The notes: generated from the letters alone by a model not told the origin. Counted from the first letter of the stretch, positions 54,001 through 62,798 are shown. The stretch is DNA of 64,000 nucleotides from Actinopolyspora halophila DSM 43834 (GCF_000371785.1 NZ_AQUI01000002.1:4327352-4391351); one strand, 5' to 3'. Translations and numbers: made by a program.

Positions 54001-54459
54001 GCCGTTCCCGATCCCCTCGGCCAGCAGTTCGTTCAGCTCGGCGCGGAAGTAGCCGTCGCCCTCCAGCAACGACTCGGGGCGCGATTCCCAGGGACGGGGA
54101 ACGGGACGCGCCATGGCCTCCAGATCGGCCAACCTGATCCACGCGCGCCGCATGACCCCGAACGGCATCCCGTAGACGAGCGAGGTGGCCAGCAGCGTGG
54201 CGTTGAGCCCGCCCGCGGAGGTCCCGGCGAGCACGTCCAGCTCGACCGAGTCGTACCCGGCGAGCTCGGCCAGCGCGGCCCAGGGGTGCCGGGAGCGGGG
54301 GCCCGACTCCCGTTCCTGTTCGTGGGAGACCCAACGCCGCAGCCGGTCCGTCTCGGCTACGGCTCCCCCGATCCACACGGCCATGCTGGCCCCGCCACGC
54401 AGCGCCAGCGCGAGACGCAGTTGCCGGGAGGACCGCGAATTCGACTCGTGGCTGGACAC
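51019..54459 (-). CDS. Large patatin-like phospholipase, DUF3376-type
   Basis: A 1146-residue protein. The N-terminal patatin domain has the oxyanion loop LRGGASMAVWIGG (about 19-31), the nucleophile GTSAGG near residue 80 and the DGG aspartate in MDGGVLDNIPV near 290. A long helical middle follows, and the last 200 residues hold roughly seven membrane helices, giving an unusual soluble-plus-membrane architecture known from actinobacterial patatin-like proteins with DUF3376. It probably acts on membrane lipids at the inner leaflet. No biochemical role is established. Confidence 0.88.
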   Translation of the reverse strand: MSSHESNSRSSRQLRLALALRGGASMAVWIGGAVAETDRLRRWVSHEQERESGPRSRHPWAALAELAGYDSVELDVLAGTSAGGLNATLLATSLVYGMPFGVMRRAWIRLADLEAMARPVPRPWESRPESLLEGDGYFRAELNELLAEGIGNGSDEEAVRRVELLLTATLLDPVSERHFDAAGTEFDKARRQAMFRFRHRGRPGEPLSDFGSAERPADTARLLAQAARTTSSFPFAFEPAVFRSTARDGTERANGQPTADSPSGAPNMYGKFSETTRSDGARFRAMDGGVLDNIPVTAAVEAIRQVEADTPTERWLLYLNPEPTPKEPSERTAGFARAVTATALRAKLGQESLLTDIEAIEEHNRRAREASGRREAVFTELAETPRPERWGWLSARMSAVRVEHAERFAEARAESVYELLTAPKDTAGTPLLSPLPKQPLLDWPGTACTGLRERLVHHHRGEAFRRPAEVFGDSDTLLAAVDECLRWTRELEAHCALPTERFGVLKGSLYRLRAVFETLEGYAARCWVHAARTEPVFVRAELDGWIECVWQRRYRLQHALPSPMGALLDPLLDSVPAAEPGFGTVFQRRLADFAAELASVVESPGFEAADSDTGVDPVAEGWAVLDRIAGKVLEATSEEGLADLDRVTRAFLETASDGDAARLLRALVVIGVPLGVGDGDESRVLLHRLAGDQSSPLPFTALRDGNGRIPVPDKVRGSGMGNFAAFLSAKWRANDWMWGRLDAVASIVEMLIEPGRLRWHGASDASRTGDELQAILCEPTTAELGEMDESTIGQWREFLTERWAERSGAVRAELEALFANPADEHPLTATRAAVTERLQWTAVAEELPFVEAVDSGADPTAGDVPIRRDPRALDSAVRSYDVGKQRCDDLAEDRAASMATRFTLLAHRALLPRWKGFRGVLAALAVTVAKPVLLLIAFGLAAPRRTAVCVMTGAAATVLAGSADGDGVWGWLRLYELSGTGVGVVGGAAALLAVLAAARWGWLSVPRSGSNATRWLGGLVAGGLLAALGYWVLGAGPRLGALGVLLVAVWMVWYASFALRKGGRIAATVLALVSFGTTLGVAVAFDWSVPGWMSLATISTACAQTLLLSVADVLRPRPRARGGLVGGGRTATVRSSETSAVGAGSG

Positions 54460-54701
54460 TTCGGACTCGCCCCTCGATCGACACGTCCGGTTGCGCCCCG
54501 CAAACTACCCTTCACACGGACCGAGCGGGAACTGCCGACCGGGCGATTCGACCGAACGCACCACGAATCGACGACCTCCTGGCGTGGCTGGAGGGGTCGG
54601 CTGCTCCGGCTGCGCAGGTGGCGGGAAGCGGCGACGACCGGCTCAGCCGAATGAGTGCTCGCCCGACCGAACCCCACGACGAAGGAGAGCAGAAAAACCA
54701 G

Positions 54702-55481
54702 TCAGCCGAAGCGGCCGGAGATGTACTCCTCCGTGTCCGTGTGGGCGGGGGTCGAGAAAATCGTCGGTGTCTCGTCGAGCTCGACCAGTTCCCCCGGTTC
54801 CCCGGTGCCGCCGATGTTGAAGAACCCCGTGTAGTTGCTCACCCGCGCGGCCTGCTGCATGTTGTGGGTGACGATGACGATGGTGTAGTTCTCCTTGAGC
54901 TCGGCCATCAGGTCCTCGATCGCGTGCGTCGAGATGGGGTCGAGCGCCGAACAGGGCTCGTCCATCAGCAACACCTCGGGCTTGACGGCGATGGCCCGCG
55001 CTATGCAGAGCCGCTGCTGTTGCCCACCGGAGAGTCCGGAACCCGGCTTGTCGAGGCGGTCCTTGACCTCCTCCCAGAGGTTGGCACCACGCAACGACTC
55101 CTCGACGACCCCGTCCATTTCGGACTTCCGCATCCGCTTGTGGTTGAGTCGCAGCCCCGCCGCCACGTTCTCGTAGACCGACATCGTCGGGAACGGGTTC
55201 GGCCGCTGGAAGACCATGCCGACGTGTTTGCGCACGTCGACCGGGTCCACGCCGGGCGCGTACAGGTCCTGATCGTCCATGACGACCCGCCCCTCCACGC
55301 GGGCGGCGGGGATGAGCTCGTGCATCCGGTTGAGCGCCCGCAGATAGGTGGATTTGCCACACCCGGAGGGGCCGATCAACGCGGTGATCGCGCGCGGATG
55401 GATCGTCATGGACACGTTCCGCACCGCGCGGAAGGAGCCGTAGTAGATGTCCAGGTCCTCGACTTCGATGCGTTTCGCCAT
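54702..55481 (-). CDS. pstB: Phosphate ABC transporter ATP-binding protein PstB
   Basis: A 259-residue ABC ATPase with Walker [11 protein letters not shown]-loop VFQRPNPFP, signature LSGGQQQR, Walker [13 protein letters not shown] and the H-loop VTHNMQQA. The FQRPNPFP motif and the tail [18 protein letters not shown] are specific to PstB. It powers high-affinity phosphate import through PstC/PstA. It is the last gene of pstSCAB, 26 bases after pstA. No phoU follows; a separate locus must supply it if present. Confidence 0.95.
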   Translation of the reverse strand: MAKRIEVEDLDIYYGSFRAVRNVSMTIHPRAITALIGPSGCGKSTYLRALNRMHELIPAARVEGRVVMDDQDLYAPGVDPVDVRKHVGMVFQRPNPFPTMSVYENVAAGLRLNHKRMRKSEMDGVVEESLRGANLWEEVKDRLDKPGSGLSGGQQQRLCIARAIAVKPEVLLMDEPCSALDPISTHAIEDLMAELKENYTIVIVTHNMQQAARVSNYTGFFNIGGTGEPGELVELDETPTIFSTPAHTDTEEYISGRFG

Positions 55482-55507
55482 TGCTGGCTCCTATCCGGTT
55501 CGGCGAT

Positions 55508-56596
55508 TCAGCTGCGAGTTTTCGGCGCGAAGAACAGGGAGATCGACCGGGCCACCAGGTTGAGCACCATCACGATGAGCATGAGGGTCAGCGCGGCGGT
55601 CCAGGCACGCGCCAGATAGGGCTCGGGGGGCACCCCCGGACTCGCGTACTCGTAGTAGGAGAAGACCGAGAGAGTGGCCATCTGCCCGGAGAAGGGGTTG
55701 AGGTTGGTGCTCGCCGTCGTACCCGTGGCGATGAGCAGCGGGGCGGTCTCGCCGATCACACGCGCTATGGCCAGCGTCACGCCGGTGCTGATACCGGCGA
55801 CGGCCGTCGGCAGCACCACGCGCAGAATCACCTTCCACTTCGGCGTTCCCAGCGCGAAGGCGGCTTCGCGCAGGTCGTCCGGAACCAGCTTGATCATTTC
55901 CTCGCTGGACCGCACCACGATGGGGATCATCAGCACGCTCAGGGCGACGGCTCCGGCGAAACCGTTGATGGTCCCGGCGCCGAACACCAGGGTGAACAGC
56001 GCGTAGGCGAACAGACCGGCCACGATGGAGGGAATGCCCGTCATCACGTCCACGAAGAACGTGATCGCACTGGACAGACGCCCTCCGCCGTACTCGACCA
56101 GGTAGACCGCGGTGGCCAGTCCGATGGGCACCGACATCAGCGTGGCCAGCCCGCTGGTGATCAGCGTGCCCATGATCGCGTGGTAGGCGCCGCCACCGTC
56201 CCCGACCACTCCGCGCATCGAGTAGGAGAAGAACTTTCCGTCGAACCGCTCCGCACCCCGCGAGATCACCGTGATCACCACGGAGATCAGTGGAGTCAAC
56301 GCGATCAGGAAGGCCGAGGCGACCACGGAGGTGAAGGCGCGGTCGGCGGCTTTGCGCCTTCCCTCCGCCGAGCGTGACCACACGTACGTCCCCGCCGTGT
56401 ACAGCACCACGACGAGGAGCACGAACAGCGTGACGGAAAAACCCGTCAGGGCAGCGACGACCGCGGCCACCAGGGCCGCCGCGCCCAGGGCGCCCCACGG
56501 CGCCCACCGCGGCAGCGAACCGCGGACCAGCCGTGTGGAGTCGCCGGGCGGGACCGTTTCCGGGGACGCGGGGCGGGATTTGGTGGGGGTGCTCAT
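55508..56596 (-). CDS. pstA: Phosphate ABC transporter permease PstA
   Basis: A 362-residue permease. After a polar N-terminus come two closely spaced helices, a third, and then the six-helix permease core with the EAA-type loop EAAFALGTPKWKVILRVVLP. The N-terminal helical extension is longer than in enterobacterial PstA but common in actinomycetes. ATG 56596 overlaps the pstC stop by one base (TGATG), so translation is coupled. Confidence 0.94.
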   Translation of the reverse strand: MSTPTKSRPASPETVPPGDSTRLVRGSLPRWAPWGALGAAALVAAVVAALTGFSVTLFVLLVVVLYTAGTYVWSRSAEGRRKAADRAFTSVVASAFLIALTPLISVVITVISRGAERFDGKFFSYSMRGVVGDGGGAYHAIMGTLITSGLATLMSVPIGLATAVYLVEYGGGRLSSAITFFVDVMTGIPSIVAGLFAYALFTLVFGAGTINGFAGAVALSVLMIPIVVRSSEEMIKLVPDDLREAAFALGTPKWKVILRVVLPTAVAGISTGVTLAIARVIGETAPLLIATGTTASTNLNPFSGQMATLSVFSYYEYASPGVPPEPYLARAWTAALTLMLIVMVLNLVARSISLFFAPKTRS

Positions 56597-57543
56597 CAAC
56601 TGGCTCCGGAGAAGTCGGTGCGGCGGTTGATGACCGCTCGGGCGATCATGTTGACGACAAGCGTTATGGCGAACAGCACCAGGCCGGACGCGATCAGGGT
56701 GTCGATGGCGATGCCGGAGGACTCGGGGAACTCGAGCGCGATGTTGGCCGCGATCGTCGCCGGGTTGCCGGAGCTGACCAGGTTGAAGGTGATTCCTCCC
56801 GAGGCCGAGAGCACGATCGCCACGGCCATCGTCTCCCCCAGCGCACGTCCCAGACCGAGCATGGAACCGCTCAGGATGCTGGACCCTCCGAACGGGAGCA
56901 CGGCCATTCTGATCATTTCCAGCCGGGTCGCCCCGAGTGCCAGGGAGGCCTCCTCGAAGAGCTTCGGGGTCTGCAGGAAGGCCTCGCGGATCACCGCCGT
57001 GATGATCGGAAGGATCATCACGGCCAGCACCAGCACGGTGGTGAACATGGTGCGGCCGGTGGTGGAGGCCGGACCCGCGAAGAGCGGGATGAAACCGAGG
57101 TTCTCGGCCAGCCATCCCGTCGGGGCCAGTGTGGCGGGGGCCAGCACCGTGAAGCCCCAGAGCCCGTAGATGATGCTCGGAACGGCCGCGAGCAGGTCGA
57201 TCACGTAGCCCAGCAGCTGGGCGAGCCTGCGCGGGGCGTAGTGCGTGATGAACAGGGCGATGAGCACGGCGAGCGGGGCGGCGAGCACCAGGGCCAGCGC
57301 CGCGGCCAGCAGGGTGCCGAACACCAGCGGCCAGATGTAGACGACGAGACCACCCTCACCGGGAATCTCCTCCGCGGGCGCCGCGAAGGCCGGCCAGGCC
57401 TCGATCAGCAAGAAGGCGGCCACCCCCGCCAACACCACCAGGATCAGCACACCGGCCCCGGTGGTGACCCCTCTGAAGGCCTGGTCGGCGGGCCGCTTGC
57501 GTGCACGACGGCCTTGCACGGCGTCTTGTCCGATACTGCTCAC
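56596..57543 (-). CDS. pstC: Phosphate ABC transporter permease PstC
   Basis: A 315-residue permease with six helices and the EAA loop EASLALGATRLEMIRMAVLP. The extracytoplasmic and membrane layout matches PstC, and the protein pairs with PstA. It starts at 57543, 216 bases after pstS; a stem-loop in that gap probably lowers expression of the membrane components relative to the binding protein. Confidence 0.94.
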   Translation of the reverse strand: MSSIGQDAVQGRRARKRPADQAFRGVTTGAGVLILVVLAGVAAFLLIEAWPAFAAPAEEIPGEGGLVVYIWPLVFGTLLAAALALVLAAPLAVLIALFITHYAPRRLAQLLGYVIDLLAAVPSIIYGLWGFTVLAPATLAPTGWLAENLGFIPLFAGPASTTGRTMFTTVLVLAVMILPIITAVIREAFLQTPKLFEEASLALGATRLEMIRMAVLPFGGSSILSGSMLGLGRALGETMAVAIVLSASGGITFNLVSSGNPATIAANIALEFPESSGIAIDTLIASGLVLFAITLVVNMIARAVINRRTDFSGAS

Positions 57544-57706
57544 GGACGGTCCCTTCGGATATTCCCGGTCGGAGGACGGTGTTTCACTGCCGGAACCCGC
57601 CGTCGAGCCGAGCCCTCTCGGGGGCGCAGCGGCCCGGGGTGGAACCGTCCCGGGCCGCTGCGGTCACCGTTCGTCGAGATCTCGGCCGGTGGGGGCCGCG
57701 GCCGGA

Positions 57707-57722
57707 CCCCGCGTTCGCGGGG
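57707..57722 (-). terminator. Hairpin between pstS and pstC
   Basis: CCCCGC at 57707-57712 pairs with GCGGGG at 57717-57722 across a four-base loop, 37 nt after the pstS stop. With no T-run it could be a partial terminator or a 3'-end stabiliser for the abundant pstS message. Confidence 0.5.
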
Positions 57723-57759
57723 CTCCTTTCGTTCCCCTCCGGCGTGGGGAACGAGCGGG

Positions 57760-58851
57760 TCAGCCGTTCGCGCCGATGGCTTCGACGGCTGGGCGCAGTT
57801 CTTCGCGCAGTGCCTGGGAGATCGGGGCGGAGCCCGCCGAGTCGGCCGCCTTCCGCTGCCCCTCCTCGCTCAGGACGTAGTCGAAGTAGGAGCGGACGAG
57901 CTCACCCGTCTCGGCGTTCTCGTAGTTCGCGCAGGCCATCCCGTAGGAGACCAGCACGATGGGGTAGGTCCCCGACTGGGTGGTGTCCCGCGCCAGGTCG
58001 TAGGCGAACACGTGCTCGCCCTGGTTCTCCTTGCGTTCGGAGACCTCCAGCACCTTGGCGGCCGCCTCGGGGGAGTAGGAAACGAACTCGTCACCGACCC
58101 CGACGGCCACCTGCCCCAGGTCACCGGCCTGACTGGCGTCCAGGTAACCGATGGTTCCCTGGCCGGCGTCGATGGCGCTCTTGACTCCGGAGGTCCCCTT
58201 GGCCGCCTCTCCGCCGGGAACCGGCCAGTCACCGCTCACCTCGTGGGGCCAGGCGTTCGGCGCGGCCGTGGACAGGTAGTCGGTGAAGTTCTCCGTCGTA
58301 CCGGACTCGTCGGAGCGGTTCACCGGGGTGATGGGGGTGTCCGGCAGGTCGACGCCCGGGTTGGCCTCGGCGATCTCCGGGGCGTTCCACTTGGTGATCT
58401 GCTGGTTGAAGATCTTCGCGATCGTCGCGGGGCGAAGGTTCAGCTTCTCGATGCCCTCGAGGTTGAAGGACACCGCGACCGGGGAGACGTACACCGGGAG
58501 CTCGACGAGCTCGCCGCAGCGCTCCTTGGCCTTGGACAGCTCCTCGCCCTCCAGCGCGGCGTCGGTACCGCCGAAGTCGCTGGCCCCCGAGACGAAGCGC
58601 TCGCGCCCACCTCCGGAACCGATGGGCGAGTAATTGATCGTGAGGTCGGGATTCTTCTCGGAGAAAGCCGCGCGCCAGGCCTGCTGTGCGGCCTCTTGGG
58701 AACTGGCACCGGCGCCGTCGAGAGTTCCGGACAGTCCCGAACCGTCGCCCGAGCCGGACTCCTCGTTGGCGGCGCCACATGCCCCGAGAACCAGGGTCAG
58801 CGTCGTCGCCGCCGCACCGGCGACGACACGTCTGACAATACTGCGCTGCAC
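57760..58851 (-). CDS. pstS: Phosphate-binding lipoprotein PstS
   Basis: A 363-residue periplasmic-type binding protein. The signal peptide ends in the lipobox LGAC (Cys25), so it is a lipoprotein. Phosphate ligands are in DGAGASSQ, SDFGGTDA and RSDESGTTENF, all typical PstS loops. First gene of pstSCAB, starting at ATG 58851, with a PHO-box-like array upstream. Confidence 0.95.
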   Translation of the reverse strand: MQRSIVRRVVAGAAATTLTLVLGACGAANEESGSGDGSGLSGTLDGAGASSQEAAQQAWRAAFSEKNPDLTINYSPIGSGGGRERFVSGASDFGGTDAALEGEELSKAKERCGELVELPVYVSPVAVSFNLEGIEKLNLRPATIAKIFNQQITKWNAPEIAEANPGVDLPDTPITPVNRSDESGTTENFTDYLSTAAPNAWPHEVSGDWPVPGGEAAKGTSGVKSAIDAGQGTIGYLDASQAGDLGQVAVGVGDEFVSYSPEAAAKVLEVSERKENQGEHVFAYDLARDTTQSGTYPIVLVSYGMACANYENAETGELVRSYFDYVLSEEGQRKAADSAGSAPISQALREELRPAVEAIGANG

Positions 58852-58908
58852 AGGTAGCCCCTTTTCACACTGCTGCGACCGGGCTTACCGGCCGAGGTCT
58901 GCACTGGC

Positions 58909-58959
58909 AGTGAAAACGTTAAACCGAAAAGGTGACGTGGCGAATCAACCGAGATGAAC
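58909..58959 (-). promoter_or_regulatory. PHO-box-like direct repeat array upstream of pstS
   Basis: Read on the minus strand, 7-bp units spaced every 11 bp run GTTCATC, TTGATTC, CGTCACC, CGGTTTA, TTTCACT. The 7+4 periodicity and GTTCACC-like units match PhoP (actinomycete) or RegX3 binding arrays upstream of pst operons. Individual units are imperfect. Phosphate-starvation control is inferred from this and from the gene it precedes. Confidence 0.6.
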
Positions 58960-59247
58960 AGAAATGGAATAACAAACCACGGAAATCGTTCATCACACCG
59001 GAACGACGAAGAGGACACACTGTGGAACCACACCGGAAACAAGTGGACACCTCCGCTCCACGTCACGAGGAAACGGATCCCGCGGACGGGAGCGAACACA
59101 CGACAACAACGCGAACACTCAGGGTTACTGGGCGTTTCCGGGCATCCGTGACGGAATTGCCGACAGCGCTCCGTCCGGTATCTTCGTTCGAACGCTCGAC
59201 ACCGCCCTTTCGAAAACGAGCGGCGCCGGAACGGAAGGAACGCTCCG

Positions 59248-59814
59248 TCAGAGTTCCCCGGAAACGGTGAACAGGCGCCGCGCGGTCACCCGCAGGGCCA
59301 GGGCGCGGTCCAACCGGGAAACCACCGCCTCGGCCCCCGCCGCGCGCAACCGCGCCCCGGGGACCCCGCCGCCGGAGAAACCGAACGCGAGCACCCCCGC
59401 GCCTCGCGCGGCACGAATCTCCTCCTCGGAACCGACCACCCGCGCCAGGCACGGGTACTCGGCCGCCAGCGCGCGCAGCTCGGCGGCCTCGTCCCCCACC
59501 CCGGCGATCACGATGGAGAGCCCGTCCGCGACGCGCAGCCTGCGCGCCTCGAAAGCCACGCGCTCCACAGTCGTCCGGGTCAGCACCACGACCGGGATGG
59601 ACGCCGCGCGCGCTCCCCGCAGGAGCTCGTCAGCGCCGCGGGTCAGTCGAGCACCACCTCGTTCCCGCACGACCAGGGTGCCGTCCCAACCCAACGCCAC
59701 CGCGCGATCCGATCCGACGAACACCGCGGTCTCCCAGTACCGGCGAACAGACACGCACAGCCTGCGCACCGGCGGGGCGCCGACACCACGCACGCGGGGT
59801 GAACGAAAAGCCAA
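59248..59814 (-). CDS. Degenerate HAD-like protein
   Basis: A 188-residue protein with a HAD-like beginning VALGWDGTLVV, a middle IPVVVLTRTT in the motif II position (Thr present) and a late GVGDEAAELRAL. The nucleophile aspartate of the DxDGT motif is replaced by glycine (GWDGT), so phosphatase chemistry should be lost. TTG 59814 is supported by AAGGA five bases upstream. It lies 46 bases downstream of the CoA-ester lyase gene on the same strand and is probably co-transcribed. Family assignment is moderate. Confidence 0.6.
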   Translation of the reverse strand: MAFRSPRVRGVGAPPVRRLCVSVRRYWETAVFVGSDRAVALGWDGTLVVRERGGARLTRGADELLRGARAASIPVVVLTRTTVERVAFEARRLRVADGLSIVIAGVGDEAAELRALAAEYPCLARVVGSEEEIRAARGAGVLAFGFSGGGVPGARLRAAGAEAVVSRLDRALALRVTARRLFTVSGEL

Positions 59815-59860
59815 GGATTCCTTACGACACGGCTCGTGCGCCCGGGGTGCGGCGCTCGAA

Positions 59861-60820
59861 TCAGTCGCGCGGGGGTTGCCAGGGCTCGGTGCGGCTCAAT
59901 CCGGCCGCGCGTCCCTTACCGGCCACCATCAGGGCCATCTTGCGGGAGGCCTCGTCGATCATCTCGTCGCCCAGCATGGCCGCCCCGCGCCTGCCGCCCT
60001 CCTCGGAGGTGTACCAGGCGTAGGCGTCGAGAATGTTCTCCGCCCGGTCGTAGTCCCGCTGCTTCGGCGAGAAGATCCCGTTCACCTCCTCCACCTGCGC
60101 GGGGTGCAGCACCCACTTGCCGTCCAGACCGAGCGCGGCGGAACGTCCCGCGACACGACGCAACCCCTCCGCATCCCTGATCTGCAGGTAGGGGCCGTCG
60201 ACGGCCTGCAGCCCGTTCGCCCGCGCGGCGGTCAGCAGCCGCATGAGCACGTAGTGATAGGCATCGCCGACGTCGTATCCGGGTGGCTGCTCCCCCACGA
60301 CGAGCGAAGGCATGTTGATCGAGGCCATGAAATCGGCAGGCCCGAAGATCAACGCCTCGAGCCGGGACGAGGAGGCCGCGATCGAGTCGACCTCGGCCAG
60401 CCCCTTCGCGTCCTCGATCTGCGCCTCGATCCCTATCGAGGCGGCGGGCAGCCCGAGGGCCTTCTCCAGCTGGAAGAGCGTCAGATCCAGCCAGCGGACC
60501 TGGTCCGCACCGGAGACCTTGGGCAGCATGAGGGTGTCCAACGAGCCACCCGCGCCTTCGACCACGTCCACCACGTCGCGGTAGGTCCACGCGGTGTCCA
60601 GCGCGTTCACCCGAACCGTGCGGATCTTGCCCCCCCAGCCTCCCGCGTTCAACGCGTCGACGACCGCGCCGCGCGCCTCGGCCTTGGCGAGCGGGGCCAC
60701 CGCGTCCTCCAGGTCCAGGAAGAACTGGTCCACGGACAGTCCGCGCGCCTTCTCGATCCTCCTGGGTGCGGAGCCGGGAACGGCGAGGCAACTACGTCGG
60801 GAGCGCTGTGCGGCGGTCAA
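59861..60820 (-). CDS. HpcH/HpaI family CoA-ester lyase (CitE/malyl-CoA lyase-like)
   Basis: A 319-residue TIM-barrel lyase. RRSCLAVPGSAPRRIEKA opens the barrel, FLDLEDAV gives the metal-binding acidic residues, RVNALDT the substrate arginine, LPKVSGADQ, IGIEAQIEDAKG the second glutamate, and GKWVLHPAQVEEVN the C-terminal signature. It cleaves or forms malyl-CoA or related 3-hydroxyacyl-CoA thioesters. TTG 60820 is taken because GGAGG lies ten bases upstream; homology starts there. Confidence 0.9.
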   Translation of the reverse strand: MTAAQRSRRSCLAVPGSAPRRIEKARGLSVDQFFLDLEDAVAPLAKAEARGAVVDALNAGGWGGKIRTVRVNALDTAWTYRDVVDVVEGAGGSLDTLMLPKVSGADQVRWLDLTLFQLEKALGLPAASIGIEAQIEDAKGLAEVDSIAASSSRLEALIFGPADFMASINMPSLVVGEQPPGYDVGDAYHYVLMRLLTAARANGLQAVDGPYLQIRDAEGLRRVAGRSAALGLDGKWVLHPAQVEEVNGIFSPKQRDYDRAENILDAYAWYTSEEGGRRGAAMLGDEMIDEASRKMALMVAGKGRAAGLSRTEPWQPPRD

Positions 60821-61126
60821 ATGAAGTACACCTCCTACCGGGGCGGAAAACCGGTCCGGGCCCGTCCGGGAGGAGCTCTCACGAGTCGGCCCGACCGCGG
60901 GCCGGAGTATATTCGCCGCGACCGCGACGCCGTCCCGCGGACTTCCACGAACTGCAGCCGAGATCTCCACCGTCGACACGGCCCGCGGCCGCACCGGGGA
61001 ACCGGCGCCGTCGGGCACTACCATGGCCGGCGAGGACGAGACTCGCGCCGCCCGGCCACCCCGGGGACGAGCTTCCGAACGGCTCAGGGGCGCGCGGAGA
61101 ACACCCGAAACGGGAGACGAGACGAC
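60821..61126. other. Divergent intergenic region
   Basis: About 300 bases between the lyase gene and a rightward small gene. It must hold both promoters, but I cannot pick out convincing -35/-10 pairs or any strong palindrome. Confidence 0.35.
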
Positions 61127-61462
61127 ATGGCACCGATCGAGGAAGTCCGGGAGGCGACGGCTCGTCTCGACAAGCTCGAAACCGTTCCCGAGTCAGCCGG
61201 CAGCAGCCTCACCGCACTGTTCACCAGGCTCCGCGGGATCGTGCTCGAGGAGGGCACCGATCAGCAGTGGCGGGACCTGGTCGAGTCGGCGAGTTCCGCG
61301 GATCCCTCGAAGGCCGCCGAGGTGGCCGAGCTGATCCGTTCCCTGCAGGCGGCTCCCAGTACACCGCTGCCGCCGAACGGGTGGTTGTTCGCCGACCTGG
61401 CCGTGCTCGACCTGGCACGGGCGGTGAACTCCTCGTCCGAGGCACCTCCCGTCGAGCAATGA
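61127..61462 (+). CDS. Small helical protein, function unknown
   Basis: A 111-residue mostly helical protein (EEVREATARLDKLE, SSLTALFTRLRGIVLEEG, SKAAEVAELIRSLQ) with no membrane segments or cysteines. ATG 61127 follows GGGAGACGAGA. It is the gene before mrp on the same strand, about 200 bases away. No family recognised; the coding bias looks genuine. Confidence 0.6.
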   Translation: MAPIEEVREATARLDKLETVPESAGSSLTALFTRLRGIVLEEGTDQQWRDLVESASSADPSKAAEVAELIRSLQAAPSTPLPPNGWLFADLAVLDLARAVNSSSEAPPVEQ

Positions 61463-61536
61463 CCCGGACCGCCGCGCGCCGCGGACCGCCCGGCTCGGCA
61501 CGGACACCACCCGCGGGAGGAGTGACTCTCCGGCGG

Positions 61537-61571
61537 TCCGCCGACGCGGAATCGGGATCCGCCGACGCGGA
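61537..61571. promoter_or_regulatory. Two identical palindromes upstream of mrp
   Basis: TCCGCCGACGCGGA occurs at 61537-61550 and again at 61558-61571, exactly 21 bp apart. Each is TCCGC-N4-GCGGA. The 21-bp period puts both on the same DNA face, as for a cooperative dimeric regulator. A TAGCAT box near 61,610 could be the mrp -10. No such operator is known to me. Confidence 0.6.
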
Positions 61572-61658
61572 AGGCAGGTCGGGCTGTGACCCCACCCGTA
61601 CTCGCCCGTAGCATATGGGGTGGCACACCAGCGCAGGAAAGGTCGGTGTCGCGTAGCC

Positions 61659-62798
61659 GTGACCACAACTCAGCCCACTCCCACCGAGGACGCGGTGCGG
61701 CAGGCCCTCACCAAGGTGGAGGACCCGGAGATCCACAAGCCGATCACCGAGCTCGGGATGGTCAAGGACGTGACCATCGGTTCCGAAGGTGACGTCAAGG
61801 TCGGTGTTTACCTGACCGTGCAAGGGTGCCCGATGCGGGAGACCATCACCCAGCGGGTCGATTCGGCGGTCTCCGAGGTCACCGGCGTCGGCTCGGTCGA
61901 GGTCGAACTCGACGTGATGAGCGACGAGCAACGCACCGAACTCCGCAAGCAGCTGCGGGGTGACGCGGAGGAACCCCGCATCCCGTTCGCCGAGCCAGGC
62001 TCGCTGACCAGGGTCTACTGCGTCGCCTCCGGGAAGGGCGGTGTAGGCAAGTCCAGCGTGACGGTCAACCTCGCCGCTTCCATGGCCGAACGCGGACTCT
62101 CCGTCGGTGTCGTCGACGCCGACATCTACGGCCACTCCGTACCGCGGATGCTGGGAACCGAGAGCAAGCCCACCCAGGTCGAGAACATGATCATGCCGCC
62201 GCAGGCACACGGGGTCAAGCTGATCTCCATCGGCATGTTCACCCCCGGCAACACGCCGGTCGTGTGGCGTGGTCCGATGCTGCACCGGGCACTCCAGCAG
62301 TTCCTGTCCGACGTCTTCTGGGGAGACCTCGACGTCCTGCTGCTCGACCTCCCGCCAGGTACGGGCGACGTGGCGCTGTCGACGGCCCAGCTGATCCCGA
62401 ACGCGGAGATCCTCGTCGTCACCACCCCGCAGCAGGCCGCGGCCGAGGTGGCCGAGCGCGCCGGTGCGATCGCCATGCAGACGCGTCAACGGATCGCCGG
62501 GGTCGTCGAGAACATGTCCTGGATGGAACTCGAGGACGGCCAGCGCGTCGAGGTCTTCGGGTCCGGAGGCGGTCAGATCGTCTCGGACTCGCTGACCCGC
62601 TCGGTCGGCTCGGATGTCCCGCTGCTGGGACAGGTCCCGCTCGACACACGTCTCCGGGAATCCGGCGACAGCGGTGCTCCGCTCGTCCTGCAGGATCCCG
62701 ATTCCCCCGCGAGCACGGTGCTCAGCGACGTGGCCCAGAAGCTCTCCACCAGAGCACGCGGGCTGGCGGGCCAGCTGTTGTCCGTTTCGCCCGCCTGA
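61659..62798 (+). CDS. mrp: Mrp/ApbC family iron-sulfur cluster carrier ATPase
   Basis: A 379-residue protein. The N-terminal MIP18/DUF59 domain (ITELGMVKDVTI, VQGCPMRE) is followed by a P-loop NTPase with ASGKGGVGKSS, DADIYGHSVP, LIDLPPGTGD-like LLLDLPPGTGD and VENMSWM. The C-terminal CxxC present in enterobacterial Mrp is absent, as in other actinomycetes. It carries or inserts Fe-S clusters. GTG 61659 fits the usual length of about 380. Truncated repeat copy F follows the stop. Confidence 0.92.
   Translation: MTTTQPTPTEDAVRQALTKVEDPEIHKPITELGMVKDVTIGSEGDVKVGVYLTVQGCPMRETITQRVDSAVSEVTGVGSVEVELDVMSDEQRTELRKQLRGDAEEPRIPFAEPGSLTRVYCVASGKGGVGKSSVTVNLAASMAERGLSVGVVDADIYGHSVPRMLGTESKPTQVENMIMPPQAHGVKLISIGMFTPGNTPVVWRGPMLHRALQQFLSDVFWGDLDVLLLDLPPGTGDVALSTAQLIPNAEILVVTTPQQAAAEVAERAGAIAMQTRQRIAGVVENMSWMELEDGQRVEVFGSGGGQIVSDSLTRSVGSDVPLLGQVPLDTRLRESGDSGAPLVLQDPDSPASTVLSDVAQKLSTRARGLAGQLLSVSPA

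Noticed and set aside
51739-54654. A 971-codon open frame opposite the patatin-like gene
   Set aside because: It is the antisense shadow of a clear patatin-family gene; it is rich in Arg, Gly and His and has no recognisable domains. GC-rich third positions keep such frames open.
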